From positions 1-64,000 of the forward strand of contig DXBR01000086.1 in the NCBI GenBank assembly GCA_019116455.1: a stretch of 64,000 bases of DNA, written 5' to 3'. The notes beneath the pieces were generated by a model, which saw nothing but the letters and a program-made list of their open reading frames with translations, was not told the origin of the DNA and did no database searches. A program made the translations under genes and the position numbers. Below are positions 7,359 through 16,118 of the stretch, in pieces (positions within the stretch are counted from its first letter, which is position 1; each line of letters begins with the position of its first letter). This DNA is from Anaerobutyricum stercoris. GTDB lineage: Bacteria > Bacillota > Clostridia > Lachnospirales > Lachnospiraceae.

Positions 7359-8666
7359 ATGCGAGTTGTAAAGATAGATAAGCAGACGACGGAAAATATA
7401 TTGAGCGACCTGCTCAAAAGAAGTCCCAATCAGTACGACTCCTACGCGGACAGTGTGCAGGAGATTCTTGACGCTGTGAAGGCGAAGGGGGACGAAGCGC
7501 TGTTCGGCTACACGGAGAAGTTTGACGGCTGCAGGCTGACGCCGGAGACTTTGCAGGTGACGGAGGAGGAGATCGCCGCCGCTTATGAAAAGGTGGGCGA
7601 CGAGCTGGTAGGAGTCATTCGCAAATCCCTCGCCAACATCCGTGAATATCATGAGAAACAGAAACAGTACAGCTGGTTTGATTCCAAACCGGACGGAACG
7701 ATCCTCGGACAAAAGGTAACGGCTCTGGCTTCCGTGGGCGTGTATGTGCCTGGCGGAAAAGCGGCGTATCCGTCTTCGGTTCTTATGAATATCGTGCCGG
7801 CCCAGGTGGCAGGCGTGGAGAAGATCGTCATGGTGACGCCGCCGGACAAGAACGGTGAAGTGACGCCGGCGACACTGGTGGCGGCTCACGAGGCGGGAGC
7901 GACCCACGTATATAAGGTAGGAGGCGCTCAGGCCATCGCGGCTCTGGCTTACGGCACGGAATCCATCGCCAAAGTGGACAAGATCGTGGGACCTGGAAAC
8001 ATTTACGTGGCTCTTGCCAAGAAAGCTGTGTACGGTCATGTGAGTATTGATTCCATCGCGGGACCAAGTGAGATTCTGGTACTTGCCGATGAGACTGCCA
8101 ACCCACGTTTTGTGGCGGCGGATTTGCTTTCCCAGGCGGAGCATGACGAGCTGGCCAGCGCCATACTGGTGACCACCAGCGAAGAACTGGCCGCTCAGGT
8201 GGAAAAAGAGATTGAAGGATTCTTACAGACTCTGTCCCGGGCAGACATCATCCGGAAGTCTCTGGATAATTTCGGCTACATGCTGGTGGCGGACACCATG
8301 GAAGAGGCCATTGAGGTGACCAACAACATTGCCTCCGAACATCTGGAGATCGTCACAGCCAATCCGTTTGAAGTGATGACAAAAATCCGCAATGCGGGAG
8401 CCATCTTCCTTGGCTCTTACAGCTCCGAGCCGCTGGGCGATTACTTTGCGGGGCCGAATCACGTGCTGCCGACCAACGGCACGGCGAAATTCTTCTCCTC
8501 GTTGAGCGTGGACGATTTCATCAAGAAATCAAGTATCATTTACTATTCAAAGGAAGCGCTCCAGCCAATCCACAAAGATATCGAAACATTTGCCAAGGCG
8601 GAACATCTGACGGCTCACGCCAATTCCATCGCTGTTCGTTTTGAGGAGGAAGAGGGCAATGAGTGA
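7359..8666 (+). CDS. hisD: Histidinol dehydrogenase
   Basis: 435 residues from ATG 7359, behind TGGAGGAAAA; an upstream in-frame ATG at 7344 precedes the site. It carries out the last two NAD-dependent oxidations, histidinol to histidine. Zinc and substrate residues sit in recognisable blocks: YVPGGKAAYPSSVLMN, GPGNIYVALAKK, SIAGPSEILVLADE, DLLSQAEHDE, SEHLEI and GPNHVLPTNGTAKF. Length is normal for the family. The last codons overlap hisB by 8 nt. Confidence 0.97.
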   Translation: MRVVKIDKQTTENILSDLLKRSPNQYDSYADSVQEILDAVKAKGDEALFGYTEKFDGCRLTPETLQVTEEEIAAAYEKVGDELVGVIRKSLANIREYHEKQKQYSWFDSKPDGTILGQKVTALASVGVYVPGGKAAYPSSVLMNIVPAQVAGVEKIVMVTPPDKNGEVTPATLVAAHEAGATHVYKVGGAQAIAALAYGTESIAKVDKIVGPGNIYVALAKKAVYGHVSIDSIAGPSEILVLADETANPRFVAADLLSQAEHDELASAILVTTSEELAAQVEKEIEGFLQTLSRADIIRKSLDNFGYMLVADTMEEAIEVTNNIASEHLEIVTANPFEVMTKIRNAGAIFLGSYSSEPLGDYFAGPNHVLPTNGTAKFFSSLSVDDFIKKSSIIYYSKEALQPIHKDIETFAKAEHLTAHANSIAVRFEEEEGNE

Positions 8667-9249
8667 GAGACGGGCGCATATTGAGAGAATAACCAAAGAG
8701 ACAAAGATTGTCATGGATCTGAATCTGGACGGCAGCGGACAGGCAGATATCCATACGGGCATTGGATTTTTTGACCATATGCTGAACAGTTTTGCCCGCC
8801 ATGGTTTTTTTGACCTGACCTGTCATGTGGAGGGAGATCTGGAAGTGGACTGCCATCACACCATCGAGGATACCGGCATCGTGCTGGGCCAGGCCATCGC
8901 GGAGGCTGCCGGAGATAAGAAGGGCATCCGCCGCTACGGTAATTTCCTTCTGCCCATGGATGAGACGCTGGTGCTCTCTGCGGTGGATCTGTCCGGACGG
9001 CCGTATCTGGTCTGCGACCTGCCGTTTACAGTGGAAAAGGTCGGCGGATTTGACACAGAGATGGTGCGGGAGTTTTTCTATGCGGTGTCTTACAGCGCTG
9101 CCATGAATCTGCACTTGAAACTGATGCACGGGGTGAACAACCACCACATCATGGAAGCGGCTTTCAAGGCTTTCGCCAAGGCTCTTGATGAGGCGGTGTC
9201 CTATGACAGCCGGATCACTGATGTGCTGTCCACGAAAGGTTCCCTTTAA
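8659..9249 (+). CDS. hisB: Imidazoleglycerol-phosphate dehydratase
   Basis: 196 residues from ATG 8659, the monofunctional form without the phosphatase (HisN) domain of enterobacterial HisB. Manganese-binding histidine clusters are present: GFFDHML, DCHHTIEDTGIVLGQA, and GVNNHHIMEAAFKAFAKAL, plus MDETL and DLSGRPYL. It overlaps the end of hisD by 8 nt and so is translationally coupled to it. It converts imidazole glycerol phosphate to imidazole acetol phosphate. Confidence 0.96.
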   Translation: MSERRAHIERITKETKIVMDLNLDGSGQADIHTGIGFFDHMLNSFARHGFFDLTCHVEGDLEVDCHHTIEDTGIVLGQAIAEAAGDKKGIRRYGNFLLPMDETLVLSAVDLSGRPYLVCDLPFTVEKVGGFDTEMVREFFYAVSYSAAMNLHLKLMHGVNNHHIMEAAFKAFAKALDEAVSYDSRITDVLSTKGSL

Positions 9250-9270
9250 TTGATACGGAGGAAATGTACG

Positions 9271-10560
9271 ATGGAATATATTAAATTGATTGCACGGATG
9301 CCGGCGGACGCCAGTCCGGAGCAGACAGAAGAAACAGCCCGGTACTTTGACAACTGCGGCGCCGATGAACTGTATTATTATGACGCACAGTCCTTTGAAA
9401 AAGGGCAGGAAGAAGACATAAAAACCATACAGGCCATCTGCCGCAGCGCCGATATCCCGCTGAATGTCTGTGCGAAAGTGAAACGTTTTGAGGACGTGAA
9501 GAAAATGATCTACGCCGGTGCGAAGCGGGTGTTCATAAAGACAGAAGGCGAAGATAATCTTGACGCGGTGAAGGAAGCTTCCGATCGGTTCGGGGCTGAC
9601 AGAATCTATCTGTATCTGGAGATGGGTAATTCGCCGGATATAGAATCTTGTCTGCTCCGCTCCAGAAAAGCGGTGGAAGAGGAAGGCTTCGGCGGTATCG
9701 TACTGGCCGGAGACTTTATGGACAGCAGTTATGTCCAGACAGCGGATTTCCTGAAAGTAAAGCTTGACGTGTCGGTCTTTATCATGGCTGAGACTGTGGA
9801 TGCTGTTGTTACGTCGGATCTGCTGAAAATGAGCATGGCGTCGGGAGTGGTGCTGGGATGCCCGGAGAAGGTATCGGATTTCATGGAGATAAAACAATAT
9901 TTGAAAACACAAAAGCTCCCGGTTAACACCTTTGAGACAGCCATTGCTTTTGAGGACTTTAAATTAAACAGTGACGGCATGATTCCGGTCATCACTCAGG
10001 ACTATAAAACCGGAGAGGTGCTGATGCTTGCTTACATGACAAAGGAATCTTTTGAGAAGACCATTGCCACCGGCAAGATGACTTACTACAGCCGCAGCCG
10101 GCAGGAGCTTTGGACCAAAGGCGACACCTCCGGTCACTATCAGTATGTGAAATCACTGACGCTTGACTGCGACAATGATACGATTCTGGCGAAGGTGGCG
10201 CAGATTGGGGCAGCCTGCCATACAGGCAGCCGTACCTGTTTCTTTAAAGAACTTGTCCGGAAGGAATATGACGACCGCAATCCGCTGGCTGTCTTCGAGG
10301 ATGTGTTTGCCACGATCCTGGACCGGAAAGAGCATCCGAAGGAAGGATCTTACACCAACTACCTGTTTGACAAGGGAATCGACAAGATTCTTAAAAAGGT
10401 CGGAGAGGAAGCGACGGAGATTGTGATTGCATCCAAGAATCCGGACGCCGAAGAATTGAAATACGAGATCTGTGATTTTCTTTATCATATGATGGTACTC
10501 ATGGCGGACAGGGGCGTCACATGGAAGGATATTACAGACGAGCTGGCGCAAAGACATTAA
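9271..10560 (+). CDS. hisIE: Three-part fusion: HisF-like (apparently inactive) barrel + HisI + HisE
   Basis: 429 residues from ATG 9271 behind CGGAGGAAA. Residues 230-325 are phosphoribosyl-AMP cyclohydrolase: YYSRSRQELWTKGDTSGHYQ, with zinc-type Cys300, Cys316 and Cys323. Residues 342-428 are phosphoribosyl-ATP pyrophosphatase (KVGEEATEI, then EICDFLYHMMVL). These do steps 2 and 3 of the pathway. The first about 210 residues are an extra domain that aligns by eye with HisF: ARYFDNCGADELYYYDA, DIPLNVCAKVKRFEDVKK, AGAKRVFI and DRFGADRIYLYLE. The first catalytic Asp of HisF is not found in strand 1, the second is Glu117, and the phosphate-binding GGGI is CAKV. The domain is therefore probably structural or regulatory. 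hisH, hisA, hisF and hisC are not in the operon. Confidence 0.9.
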   Translation: MEYIKLIARMPADASPEQTEETARYFDNCGADELYYYDAQSFEKGQEEDIKTIQAICRSADIPLNVCAKVKRFEDVKKMIYAGAKRVFIKTEGEDNLDAVKEASDRFGADRIYLYLEMGNSPDIESCLLRSRKAVEEEGFGGIVLAGDFMDSSYVQTADFLKVKLDVSVFIMAETVDAVVTSDLLKMSMASGVVLGCPEKVSDFMEIKQYLKTQKLPVNTFETAIAFEDFKLNSDGMIPVITQDYKTGEVLMLAYMTKESFEKTIATGKMTYYSRSRQELWTKGDTSGHYQYVKSLTLDCDNDTILAKVAQIGAACHTGSRTCFFKELVRKEYDDRNPLAVFEDVFATILDRKEHPKEGSYTNYLFDKGIDKILKKVGEEATEIVIASKNPDAEELKYEICDFLYHMMVLMADRGVTWKDITDELAQRH

Positions 10561-10601
10561 GTCACAAATTACGGATGCAGGCAAATAATAGAAAAAAATA
10601 C

Positions 10602-10630
10602 TTGCTTAATCAAAATATCGGTGTTATAGT
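10602..10630 (+). promoter_or_regulatory. Sigma-A promoter of the rimP-ribF operon
   Basis: TTGCTT (10602-10607), 17 nt, TATAGT (10625-10630). It sits after the histidine operon and 77 nt before rimP, with a hairpin in the leader. Confidence 0.75.
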
Positions 10631-10652
10631 ATAGAGGATAACGGTAGATGAT

Positions 10653-10676
10653 AAGAGTGGGCACAGGCCCACTCTT
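10653..10676 (+). promoter_or_regulatory. rimP leader hairpin
   Basis: A perfect 9-bp stem AAGAGTGGG / CCCACTCTT closes a 6-nt loop in the 5' leader, followed by ATTGTTTGTG and the rimP ribosome binding site. A short GC-rich hairpin at this position recurs upstream of rimP in Firmicutes. Its T-poor tail makes it a weak terminator; autoregulation of the operon by a translation or transcription factor it encodes is possible but not shown. Confidence 0.65.
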
Positions 10677-10706
10677 ATTGTTTGTGTGGAAAGAGGTGAG
10701 ATCAAC

Positions 10707-11168
10707 ATGAAAAGAACAGAGATTGTTGCAAGAGCAGAAGAATTGGCGGCACCGATCATTGATGAGAATGATTTTGAGCTTGTCGATGTAGAATATGTAA
10801 AGGAAGGCGCCAACTGGTATCTGCGGGTCTATGCAGACAAGGAAGGCGGCATTACTATTGATGACTGTGTACTCATCAGCCGTGCACTGGAGCAGAAACT
10901 GGATGAGGAGGACTTTATCAAAGACCCGTATATTCTGGAAGTAAGCTCTCCGGGACTGGGCAGACAGCTTAAGAAAGATAAAGATTTCAGACGGAGTCTG
11001 GGAGAAAAGGTGGAATGTAAGCTGTACAAAGCCATTGATAAACAGAAAGAATTCGAGGGGATTCTCAAGGATTTTACGGAAGAGACAGTGACCCTTGCCA
11101 CGGACGGCGGGGATGTGGTTATAAACAGAAGTGATATTGCGGCCATACGTCTGGCCATTGATTTCTGA
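10707..11168 (+). CDS. rimP: Ribosome maturation factor RimP
   Basis: 153 residues from ATG 10707 behind AGAGGTGA; a GTG at 10686 lies before that site. The alpha/beta N-terminal domain has the family blocks FELVDVEYVKEG, LRVYADKEGGITIDDC and LEVSSPGLGR, followed by an SH3-like C-terminal domain (EFEGILKDFTEETVTL, and IAAIRLAIDF). RimP helps assemble the 30S subunit. It is the first gene of the conserved translation/transcription operon. Confidence 0.96.
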   Translation: MKRTEIVARAEELAAPIIDENDFELVDVEYVKEGANWYLRVYADKEGGITIDDCVLISRALEQKLDEEDFIKDPYILEVSSPGLGRQLKKDKDFRRSLGEKVECKLYKAIDKQKEFEGILKDFTEETVTLATDGGDVVINRSDIAAIRLAIDF

Positions 11169-11197
11169 CGATACGTATAGCAGGAGGATACGACAAA

Positions 11198-12487
11198 ATG
11201 AGTGAATTAATCGATGCTCTTAATCAGTTACAGAAAGAGAAAAATATCGAAAAAGAAGTGATCATGCAGGCAATCGAGGATTCGCTGGTGGCAGCCTGTA
11301 ACAGAGACTTTGGAAAAAATGCCATCGTGAAGGTCAATATGGACAGAGAAACCGGAGATATTTCTGTTTTCGTGGAGAAGACAGTTGTGGAAGAAGTGGA
11401 AGATCCGGCCACAGAGATCAGTCTTGAAGACGCAAAGATGAGGGATTTCCATTATGATCTGGGAGATGTGGTAAACATCGAGGTGACTCCGAAGAATTTC
11501 GGACGTATTGCTGCCCAGCACGCCAGAAGCGTTATTGTCCAGAAGATCAAAGAAGAAGAGCGGAGAGTCCTTTTTGAACATTTCTCCCATAAAGAGAAAG
11601 ATATCGTGACCGGTGTGGTACAGCGGTATAATGGAAAGAACATCTGCATCAGTCTGGATGACAAGACTGACGCCGTGCTCACCGAGAAAGAGCAGGTGAA
11701 AGGTGAGGTCTTCCATCCGACAGACCGGATTAAGTTATATATTATAGAGGTAAAGGATACTAACAAAGGACCGAAGATTCTTGTGTCAAGAACGCATCCG
11801 GAACTGGTAAAACGTCTCTTTGAAAAAGAGGTTGCAGAAGTTTATGACGGAACTGTGGAGATTAAGAGCATAGCCAGGGAGGCCGGCTCACGTACTAAGA
11901 TCGCGGTGGCGTCCAACGACCCGAATGTGGATCCGGTCGGCGCCTGCGTTGGTATCAACGGCGCCCGTGTCAATGCCATCGTCAACGACTTAAAGGGCGA
12001 GAAGATCGATATTATCACATGGAGCGATGATCCGGCTGTTCTGATTGAAAATGCGTTAAGCCCTTCTAACGTTGTTTCTGTGGACGTTGATACAGAGGAG
12101 AAGAGCGCCCGCGTGGTTGTTCCGGATTATCAGCTTTCCCTTGCCATCGGTAAAGAGGGACAGAACGCCCGTCTGGCTGCGAAGCTGACTGGATACAAGA
12201 TCGATATCAAGAGCGAGAGTCAGGCAGCCGAGCTGCAGGAAGAGCTGGATTTTGACGATTCCTTTGACGATATGGATGATTCTTATGATGAGTACGCAGA
12301 TGAAGCCGCTGGCGGCGCAGAGAACTACGACGGCGCAGACGATTACGCTGATGACAATTATGATGCAGACAGTGATGAGTATGCGGACGACGGGTATGAC
12401 GAAGCTGACAGCGACGAGTACGGCGACGAGGATTACGACGAGACCGCTGCGGACAATGAGTCTGAAGAAAAGAAGTTCGAAGAATAA
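11198..12487 (+). CDS. nusA: Transcription termination/antitermination factor NusA with long acidic tail
   Basis: 429 residues. The N-terminal RNA polymerase-binding domain starts MSELIDALNQLQKEKN. It is followed by an S1 domain (about 130-205, GVVQRYNGKNICISLDD) and two KH domains (GACVGINGARVNAIV and LAIGKEGQNARLAAKLTG). The core ends near residue 350, the usual length in Gram-positive bacteria. It is followed by roughly 80 residues composed almost only of D, E, Y, A and G in repeats such as YDEADSDEYGDEDYDE. That tail is not the AR repeats of enterobacterial NusA. A basic low-complexity region lies in IF2 of the same operon. Confidence 0.95.
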   Translation: MSELIDALNQLQKEKNIEKEVIMQAIEDSLVAACNRDFGKNAIVKVNMDRETGDISVFVEKTVVEEVEDPATEISLEDAKMRDFHYDLGDVVNIEVTPKNFGRIAAQHARSVIVQKIKEEERRVLFEHFSHKEKDIVTGVVQRYNGKNICISLDDKTDAVLTEKEQVKGEVFHPTDRIKLYIIEVKDTNKGPKILVSRTHPELVKRLFEKEVAEVYDGTVEIKSIAREAGSRTKIAVASNDPNVDPVGACVGINGARVNAIVNDLKGEKIDIITWSDDPAVLIENALSPSNVVSVDVDTEEKSARVVVPDYQLSLAIGKEGQNARLAAKLTGYKIDIKSESQAAELQEELDFDDSFDDMDDSYDEYADEAAGGAENYDGADDYADDNYDADSDEYADDGYDEADSDEYGDEDYDETAADNESEEKKFEE

Positions 12488-12510
12488 GAATGACTGACTG
12501 GTGACAGAGT

Positions 12511-12831
12511 ATGGGAAAAAAGATACCGTTAAGACAGTGTGTGGGCTGTCGGGAAATGAAGCCAAAAAAAGAATTGATACGCGTTATTAAAACGCCGGAA
12601 AACGAAGTTCTCCTTGATGTGAATGGCAAGACAAACGGCCGTGGGGCTTATCTTTGTTTTTCCACCGGGTGTCTTCAGAAAGCAAAGCGTTCAAAAGGAC
12701 TGGAACGTTCCCTGAAAATTGCCATTCCAGAAGAAATCTATCATCGTTTAGAGGAGGAGTTGAAGCAATTTGACACAGAGAGACAGAGTATTATCCATGC
12801 TGGGAATGGCCGCGAGGGCCGGCAGGATTGA
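12511..12831 (+). CDS. rnpM: YlxR family protein (RnpM, RNase P modulator)
   Basis: 106 residues of the DUF448/YlxR family. Characteristic motifs are RQCVGCREMKPKKELIRV and NGRGAYLCFSTGCLQKAKR, where the two Cys pairs and the GRGAY turn bind RNA. In Bacillus subtilis the protein was reported to bind and modulate RNase P. The C-terminus extends through the start of the next gene by 62 nt, an overlap usual for this pair. The Shine-Dalgarno site (CTGGTGAC) is weak, suggesting coupling to nusA. Confidence 0.92.
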   Translation: MGKKIPLRQCVGCREMKPKKELIRVIKTPENEVLLDVNGKTNGRGAYLCFSTGCLQKAKRSKGLERSLKIAIPEEIYHRLEEELKQFDTERQSIIHAGNGREGRQD

Positions 12832-13090
12832 GAGCGGCGAGTTTTCAACAGAAAAAGCTGTGAAGTCCGGCCGCGGGCGGCTGGTGATTGTGGCGGAAGA
12901 TGCCTCCGACAATACGAAAAAAATGTTTAAAAATATGTGTGATTATTACAAAGTACCCCTTGTGGTCTTTGGCACAAAAGAGGAATTAGGGCATTGGATC
13001 GGGAAAGCATACAGGGCTTCCATCTGTATCTTAGATGAAGGTTTTGCAAAGGCAGTGTTGAAAAAAATTAATCTAAATATGGAGGTGTAG
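12770..13090 (+). CDS. L7Ae/YlxQ family RNA-binding protein
   Basis: 106 residues with a TTG start at 12770, chosen because GAGGAGG lies 12 nt upstream and the frame matches the family N-terminus (RVLSMLGMAARAGRIESGE). Motifs of the L7Ae/L30e fold are KAVKSGRGRLVIVAEDAS, NTKKMF and YKVPLVVFGTKEELGHWIGK. Members bind kink-turn RNA. It overlaps rnpM by 62 nt and ends 3 nt before infB. Confidence 0.9.
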   Translation: MTQRDRVLSMLGMAARAGRIESGEFSTEKAVKSGRGRLVIVAEDASDNTKKMFKNMCDYYKVPLVVFGTKEELGHWIGKAYRASICILDEGFAKAVLKKINLNMEV

Positions 13091-13093
13091 CGG

Positions 13094-15697
13094 ATGCCAA
13101 AAATGAGAGTACATGAAGTAGCAAAGTTATATAATAAAAGCAGTAAAGAAGTCATTGCTGCATTAAAGCAGCAGGGAGTAGAAGTACAGAGCCATATGAG
13201 CACAGTTACAGAGGAAAATGTTTCAAAATTAAAAGGAGTCTTCCAGCCGTCCGGCGCGGAGAAAAAAGTTGCTTCGGCACAGGAGAAGACCGTGGCAGAA
13301 CATGGAAAACGCAGAGAGGAAGCGAAGGAAAAACCGCAGCAAAACCGCGGCGGCCGCAATAATGATAACGGAAGAAATAATGATGGAAACCGCAGCGGCC
13401 GGGACAATCGCGGTGACGGAAAAAATGACAATCGCGGCGACAGAAATAATCGCAGCGGCAATCGCCGTCAGGACGGCGGTCGGGATAACCGCGGCGACGT
13501 AAACCGCAATGGCCGTGGTAATGACAACCGCAATAATAACCGGAATAACGAAGGTAATCGCGGAAACCGCGATGGCGGCCGCAATCAGGGCGGTCGGGGT
13601 AATGACGGCGGTCGCAGCCAGAATAACCGCGGCGGTGACGGAAATCGCCGGAATAACGACAGAAAAAACCGCAATAAATCCATGCTGGGCGGAGATACGC
13701 CAATCAATGCAAAGGAAACAAGAAACGGAAAAGAAAACCGTCACGACATTAACAGAGAACACAGTCGGGAGAATCAGAACAGGAATGAAGATTCCAGAGA
13801 TTCACGCGGCGGCCGCAACAACCGCCGGAATAATAACCGGAATAATAACTTTAATAATAACAATAATCAGAAACGGAATAAAAATAAAGGCAAACAGCCT
13901 GTGATCCAGCAGCCGGTAAAACAGGAGGAGCCAAAGGAAGAGGTTATCCGTAATATTACCCTGCCGAACCCGGTTTCATTAAAAGAGCTGGCTGAGGCAT
14001 GTAAAGTAACCCCTGCGGCAATCATTAAGAAGCTGTTCCTGGCAGGACAGATGGTTACTATCAATACCGAGTTTACTTTTGACGAGGCGGCGGAGATTGC
14101 TCTGGAGTACAACTGTATCGCTGAGGAAGAGGTACAGGTGGATGTGATCGAGGAGCTTCTCAAAGAGGAAGAGGACGATGAGAGCACTCTGGTGGGCCGT
14201 CCGCCGGTTGTCTGCGTTATGGGTCACGTTGACCACGGTAAAACTTCACTGCTGGATGCCATTCGTTCCACCCACGTGACTGAGGGCGAGGCCGGAGGAA
14301 TCACCCAGCATATCGGTGCTTACGTGGTAAACATCAACGATGAGAAAATCACCTTCCTGGATACGCCGGGACATGAGGCGTTCACTTCCATGCGTCTTCG
14401 TGGAGCACAGGCGACAGATATCGCCGTTCTCGTGGTAGCGGCTGACGACGGCGTGATGCCGCAGACCGTTGAGGCCATCAACCATGCAAAAGCCGCAGAG
14501 GTCGAGGTTATCGTGGCTGTCAACAAGATCGATAAAGAAGGCGCCAACGTAGAAAGAGTAAAACAGGAGCTCACCGAGTATGGTCTGATCGCCGAGGACT
14601 GGGGCGGCAGCACCGTATTTGTTCCGGTATCCGCAAAGACCGGTGAAGGTATTCAGGAACTTCTGGAAATGATTTCTCTGACAGCGGAAGTGATGGAGCT
14701 GAAAGCCAATCCGAACCGAAAGGCAAGGGGGCTTGTTATCGAAGCGAAACTTGATAAAGGACGCGGTCCGGTGGCGACCATCCTGATTCAGAAAGGTACT
14801 CTGCGCGTAGGAGACTGCATCAATATTGGTCACGCCTACGGACGTGTCCGTGCGATGCTGGATGATAAAGGAAACCGGGTGAAATCTGCAGGCCCATCCG
14901 TACCTGTGGAGATTCTCGGATTAAACGATGTGCCATTTTCCGGCGAGGTCATGATGGCTCATGACAATGAGAAAGAAGCCCGTACTACGGCAGAAGCTTT
15001 TGTGGCATACAGCAGAGAGAAGATGCTGGAGGAAACGAAGAGCAAGCTGTCTCTGGATGACCTGTTTGATCAGATTCAGGCCGGTAATGTAAAAGAGCTG
15101 AATCTTGTTGTGAAAGCAGATGTACAGGGCTCCGTGGAAGCAGTGAAACAGAGCCTTACCAAGCTTTCCAATGAGGAGGTTATGATTAAGGTGATCCATG
15201 GCGGCGTCGGCGCGATCAATGAGTCTGACGTAACGCTTGCTTCTGCGTCCAACGCCATTATCATCGGTTTTAATGTCCGCCCGGATGCCATGGCTAAATC
15301 CGTAGCGGAGAGAGAAAAAGTCGACATGCGTCTGTATCGTGTTATCTACAACGCTATTGAAGATATTGAGGCGGCTATGAAAGGTATGCTGGATCCGGTA
15401 TTCCGAGAGAAAGTGACCGGACATCTGGAAGTCCGCCAGATTTATAAAGCTTCCGGCGTAGGAACTATCGCCGGTTGTTATGTGACAGACGGAGAGATTA
15501 CAAGAAGCTCCCAGACCCGAATTGTCCGGGACGGCATTGTAATCTACGAAGGAACTCTTGCATCTTTAAAACGTTTTAAGGACGATGTGAAAGAAGTAAA
15601 ATCAGGATTCGAATGTGGTCTTGTATTTGAAAAATACAACGATGTCAAAGAAGGCGACCAGGTTGAAGCCTTTGTGATGGAGGAAGTTCCGAGATAA
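13094..15697 (+). CDS. infB: Translation initiation factor IF-2 with long Asn/Arg/Gly-rich region
   Basis: 867 residues. The IF2-N subdomain (MRVHEVAKLYNKSSKEV) is followed by a disordered stretch, about residues 75-270, built from N, R, G and D (RGGRNN, NNRNN, DNRGD units). A second IF2-N domain (SLKELAEACKVTPAAIIKK) follows. The GTPase domain begins around residue 376: GHVDHGKT, DTPGHEAF, NKID. Domains II-IV close with YNAIEDIEAAMKGMLDP and EVRQIYKASGVGTIAGCYV. IF2 places fMet-tRNA on the 30S subunit. The linker is longer and more Asn-rich than in most Firmicutes. Confidence 0.98.
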   Translation: MPKMRVHEVAKLYNKSSKEVIAALKQQGVEVQSHMSTVTEENVSKLKGVFQPSGAEKKVASAQEKTVAEHGKRREEAKEKPQQNRGGRNNDNGRNNDGNRSGRDNRGDGKNDNRGDRNNRSGNRRQDGGRDNRGDVNRNGRGNDNRNNNRNNEGNRGNRDGGRNQGGRGNDGGRSQNNRGGDGNRRNNDRKNRNKSMLGGDTPINAKETRNGKENRHDINREHSRENQNRNEDSRDSRGGRNNRRNNNRNNNFNNNNNQKRNKNKGKQPVIQQPVKQEEPKEEVIRNITLPNPVSLKELAEACKVTPAAIIKKLFLAGQMVTINTEFTFDEAAEIALEYNCIAEEEVQVDVIEELLKEEEDDESTLVGRPPVVCVMGHVDHGKTSLLDAIRSTHVTEGEAGGITQHIGAYVVNINDEKITFLDTPGHEAFTSMRLRGAQATDIAVLVVAADDGVMPQTVEAINHAKAAEVEVIVAVNKIDKEGANVERVKQELTEYGLIAEDWGGSTVFVPVSAKTGEGIQELLEMISLTAEVMELKANPNRKARGLVIEAKLDKGRGPVATILIQKGTLRVGDCINIGHAYGRVRAMLDDKGNRVKSAGPSVPVEILGLNDVPFSGEVMMAHDNEKEARTTAEAFVAYSREKMLEETKSKLSLDDLFDQIQAGNVKELNLVVKADVQGSVEAVKQSLTKLSNEEVMIKVIHGGVGAINESDVTLASASNAIIIGFNVRPDAMAKSVAEREKVDMRLYRVIYNAIEDIEAAMKGMLDPVFREKVTGHLEVRQIYKASGVGTIAGCYVTDGEITRSSQTRIVRDGIVIYEGTLASLKRFKDDVKEVKSGFECGLVFEKYNDVKEGDQVEAFVMEEVPR

Positions 15698-15726
15698 AAA
15701 AGAAAACTGACAGGAGATATTGAAAT

Positions 15727-16116
15727 ATGAGAAAAAACAGTGTAAAAAATACCCGGATAAACTCCGAGGTATTGCGGGAACTGAGCCGCATTATTTCAAG
15801 GGAAATCAAAGATCCCCGCATCTCTGCCATGACAACGGTCGTTGCCGTAGAGGTGGCTCCTGATTTAAAGACCTGCAAGGCGTATATCAGCGTTCTTGGC
15901 TCCGAAGAGGAGCAGGAGAGTACACTGGAGGGACTGAAAAATGCCCACGGGTATATCAAAAGGGAGCTGGCCCACAGCATTAATCTGCGCAATACGCCGG
16001 ATATCCGGTTTATTCTGGATCAATCCATCGCGTATGGAGTAAATATGTCGAAAAAAATCGACATGATCAACGCAGAGATGCATGAGAGAGAGAAAGCAAA
16101 TGGGGAGGAGGCCTGA
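15727..16116 (+). CDS. rbfA: Ribosome-binding factor A
   Basis: 129 residues. The KH-like fold shows the N-terminal RINSEVLRELSRIISREIKDPRI region, the strand TVVAVEVAPDLKTCKAYISV and the helix YIKRELAHSINLRNTPDI preceding FILDQSIAYGVNMSKKID. RbfA binds the 30S subunit during late 16S rRNA maturation. It lies 29 nt after infB and 2 nt before nrnA. Confidence 0.95.
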   Translation: MRKNSVKNTRINSEVLRELSRIISREIKDPRISAMTTVVAVEVAPDLKTCKAYISVLGSEEEQESTLEGLKNAHGYIKRELAHSINLRNTPDIRFILDQSIAYGVNMSKKIDMINAEMHEREKANGEEA

Positions 16117-16118
16117 CT

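Noticed and set aside
8536..9912. 458-codon minus-strand open frame opposite hisB/hisIE
   Set aside because: Shadow frame rich in His and Arg produced by the plus-strand codon pattern; no start signal or family.
13206..13762. Several long frames on both strands in the IF2 low-complexity region
   Set aside because: They come from the repetitive Asn/Arg/Gly codons and are biased in composition (Ala/Ile/Val or Arg/Tyr/Cys only).
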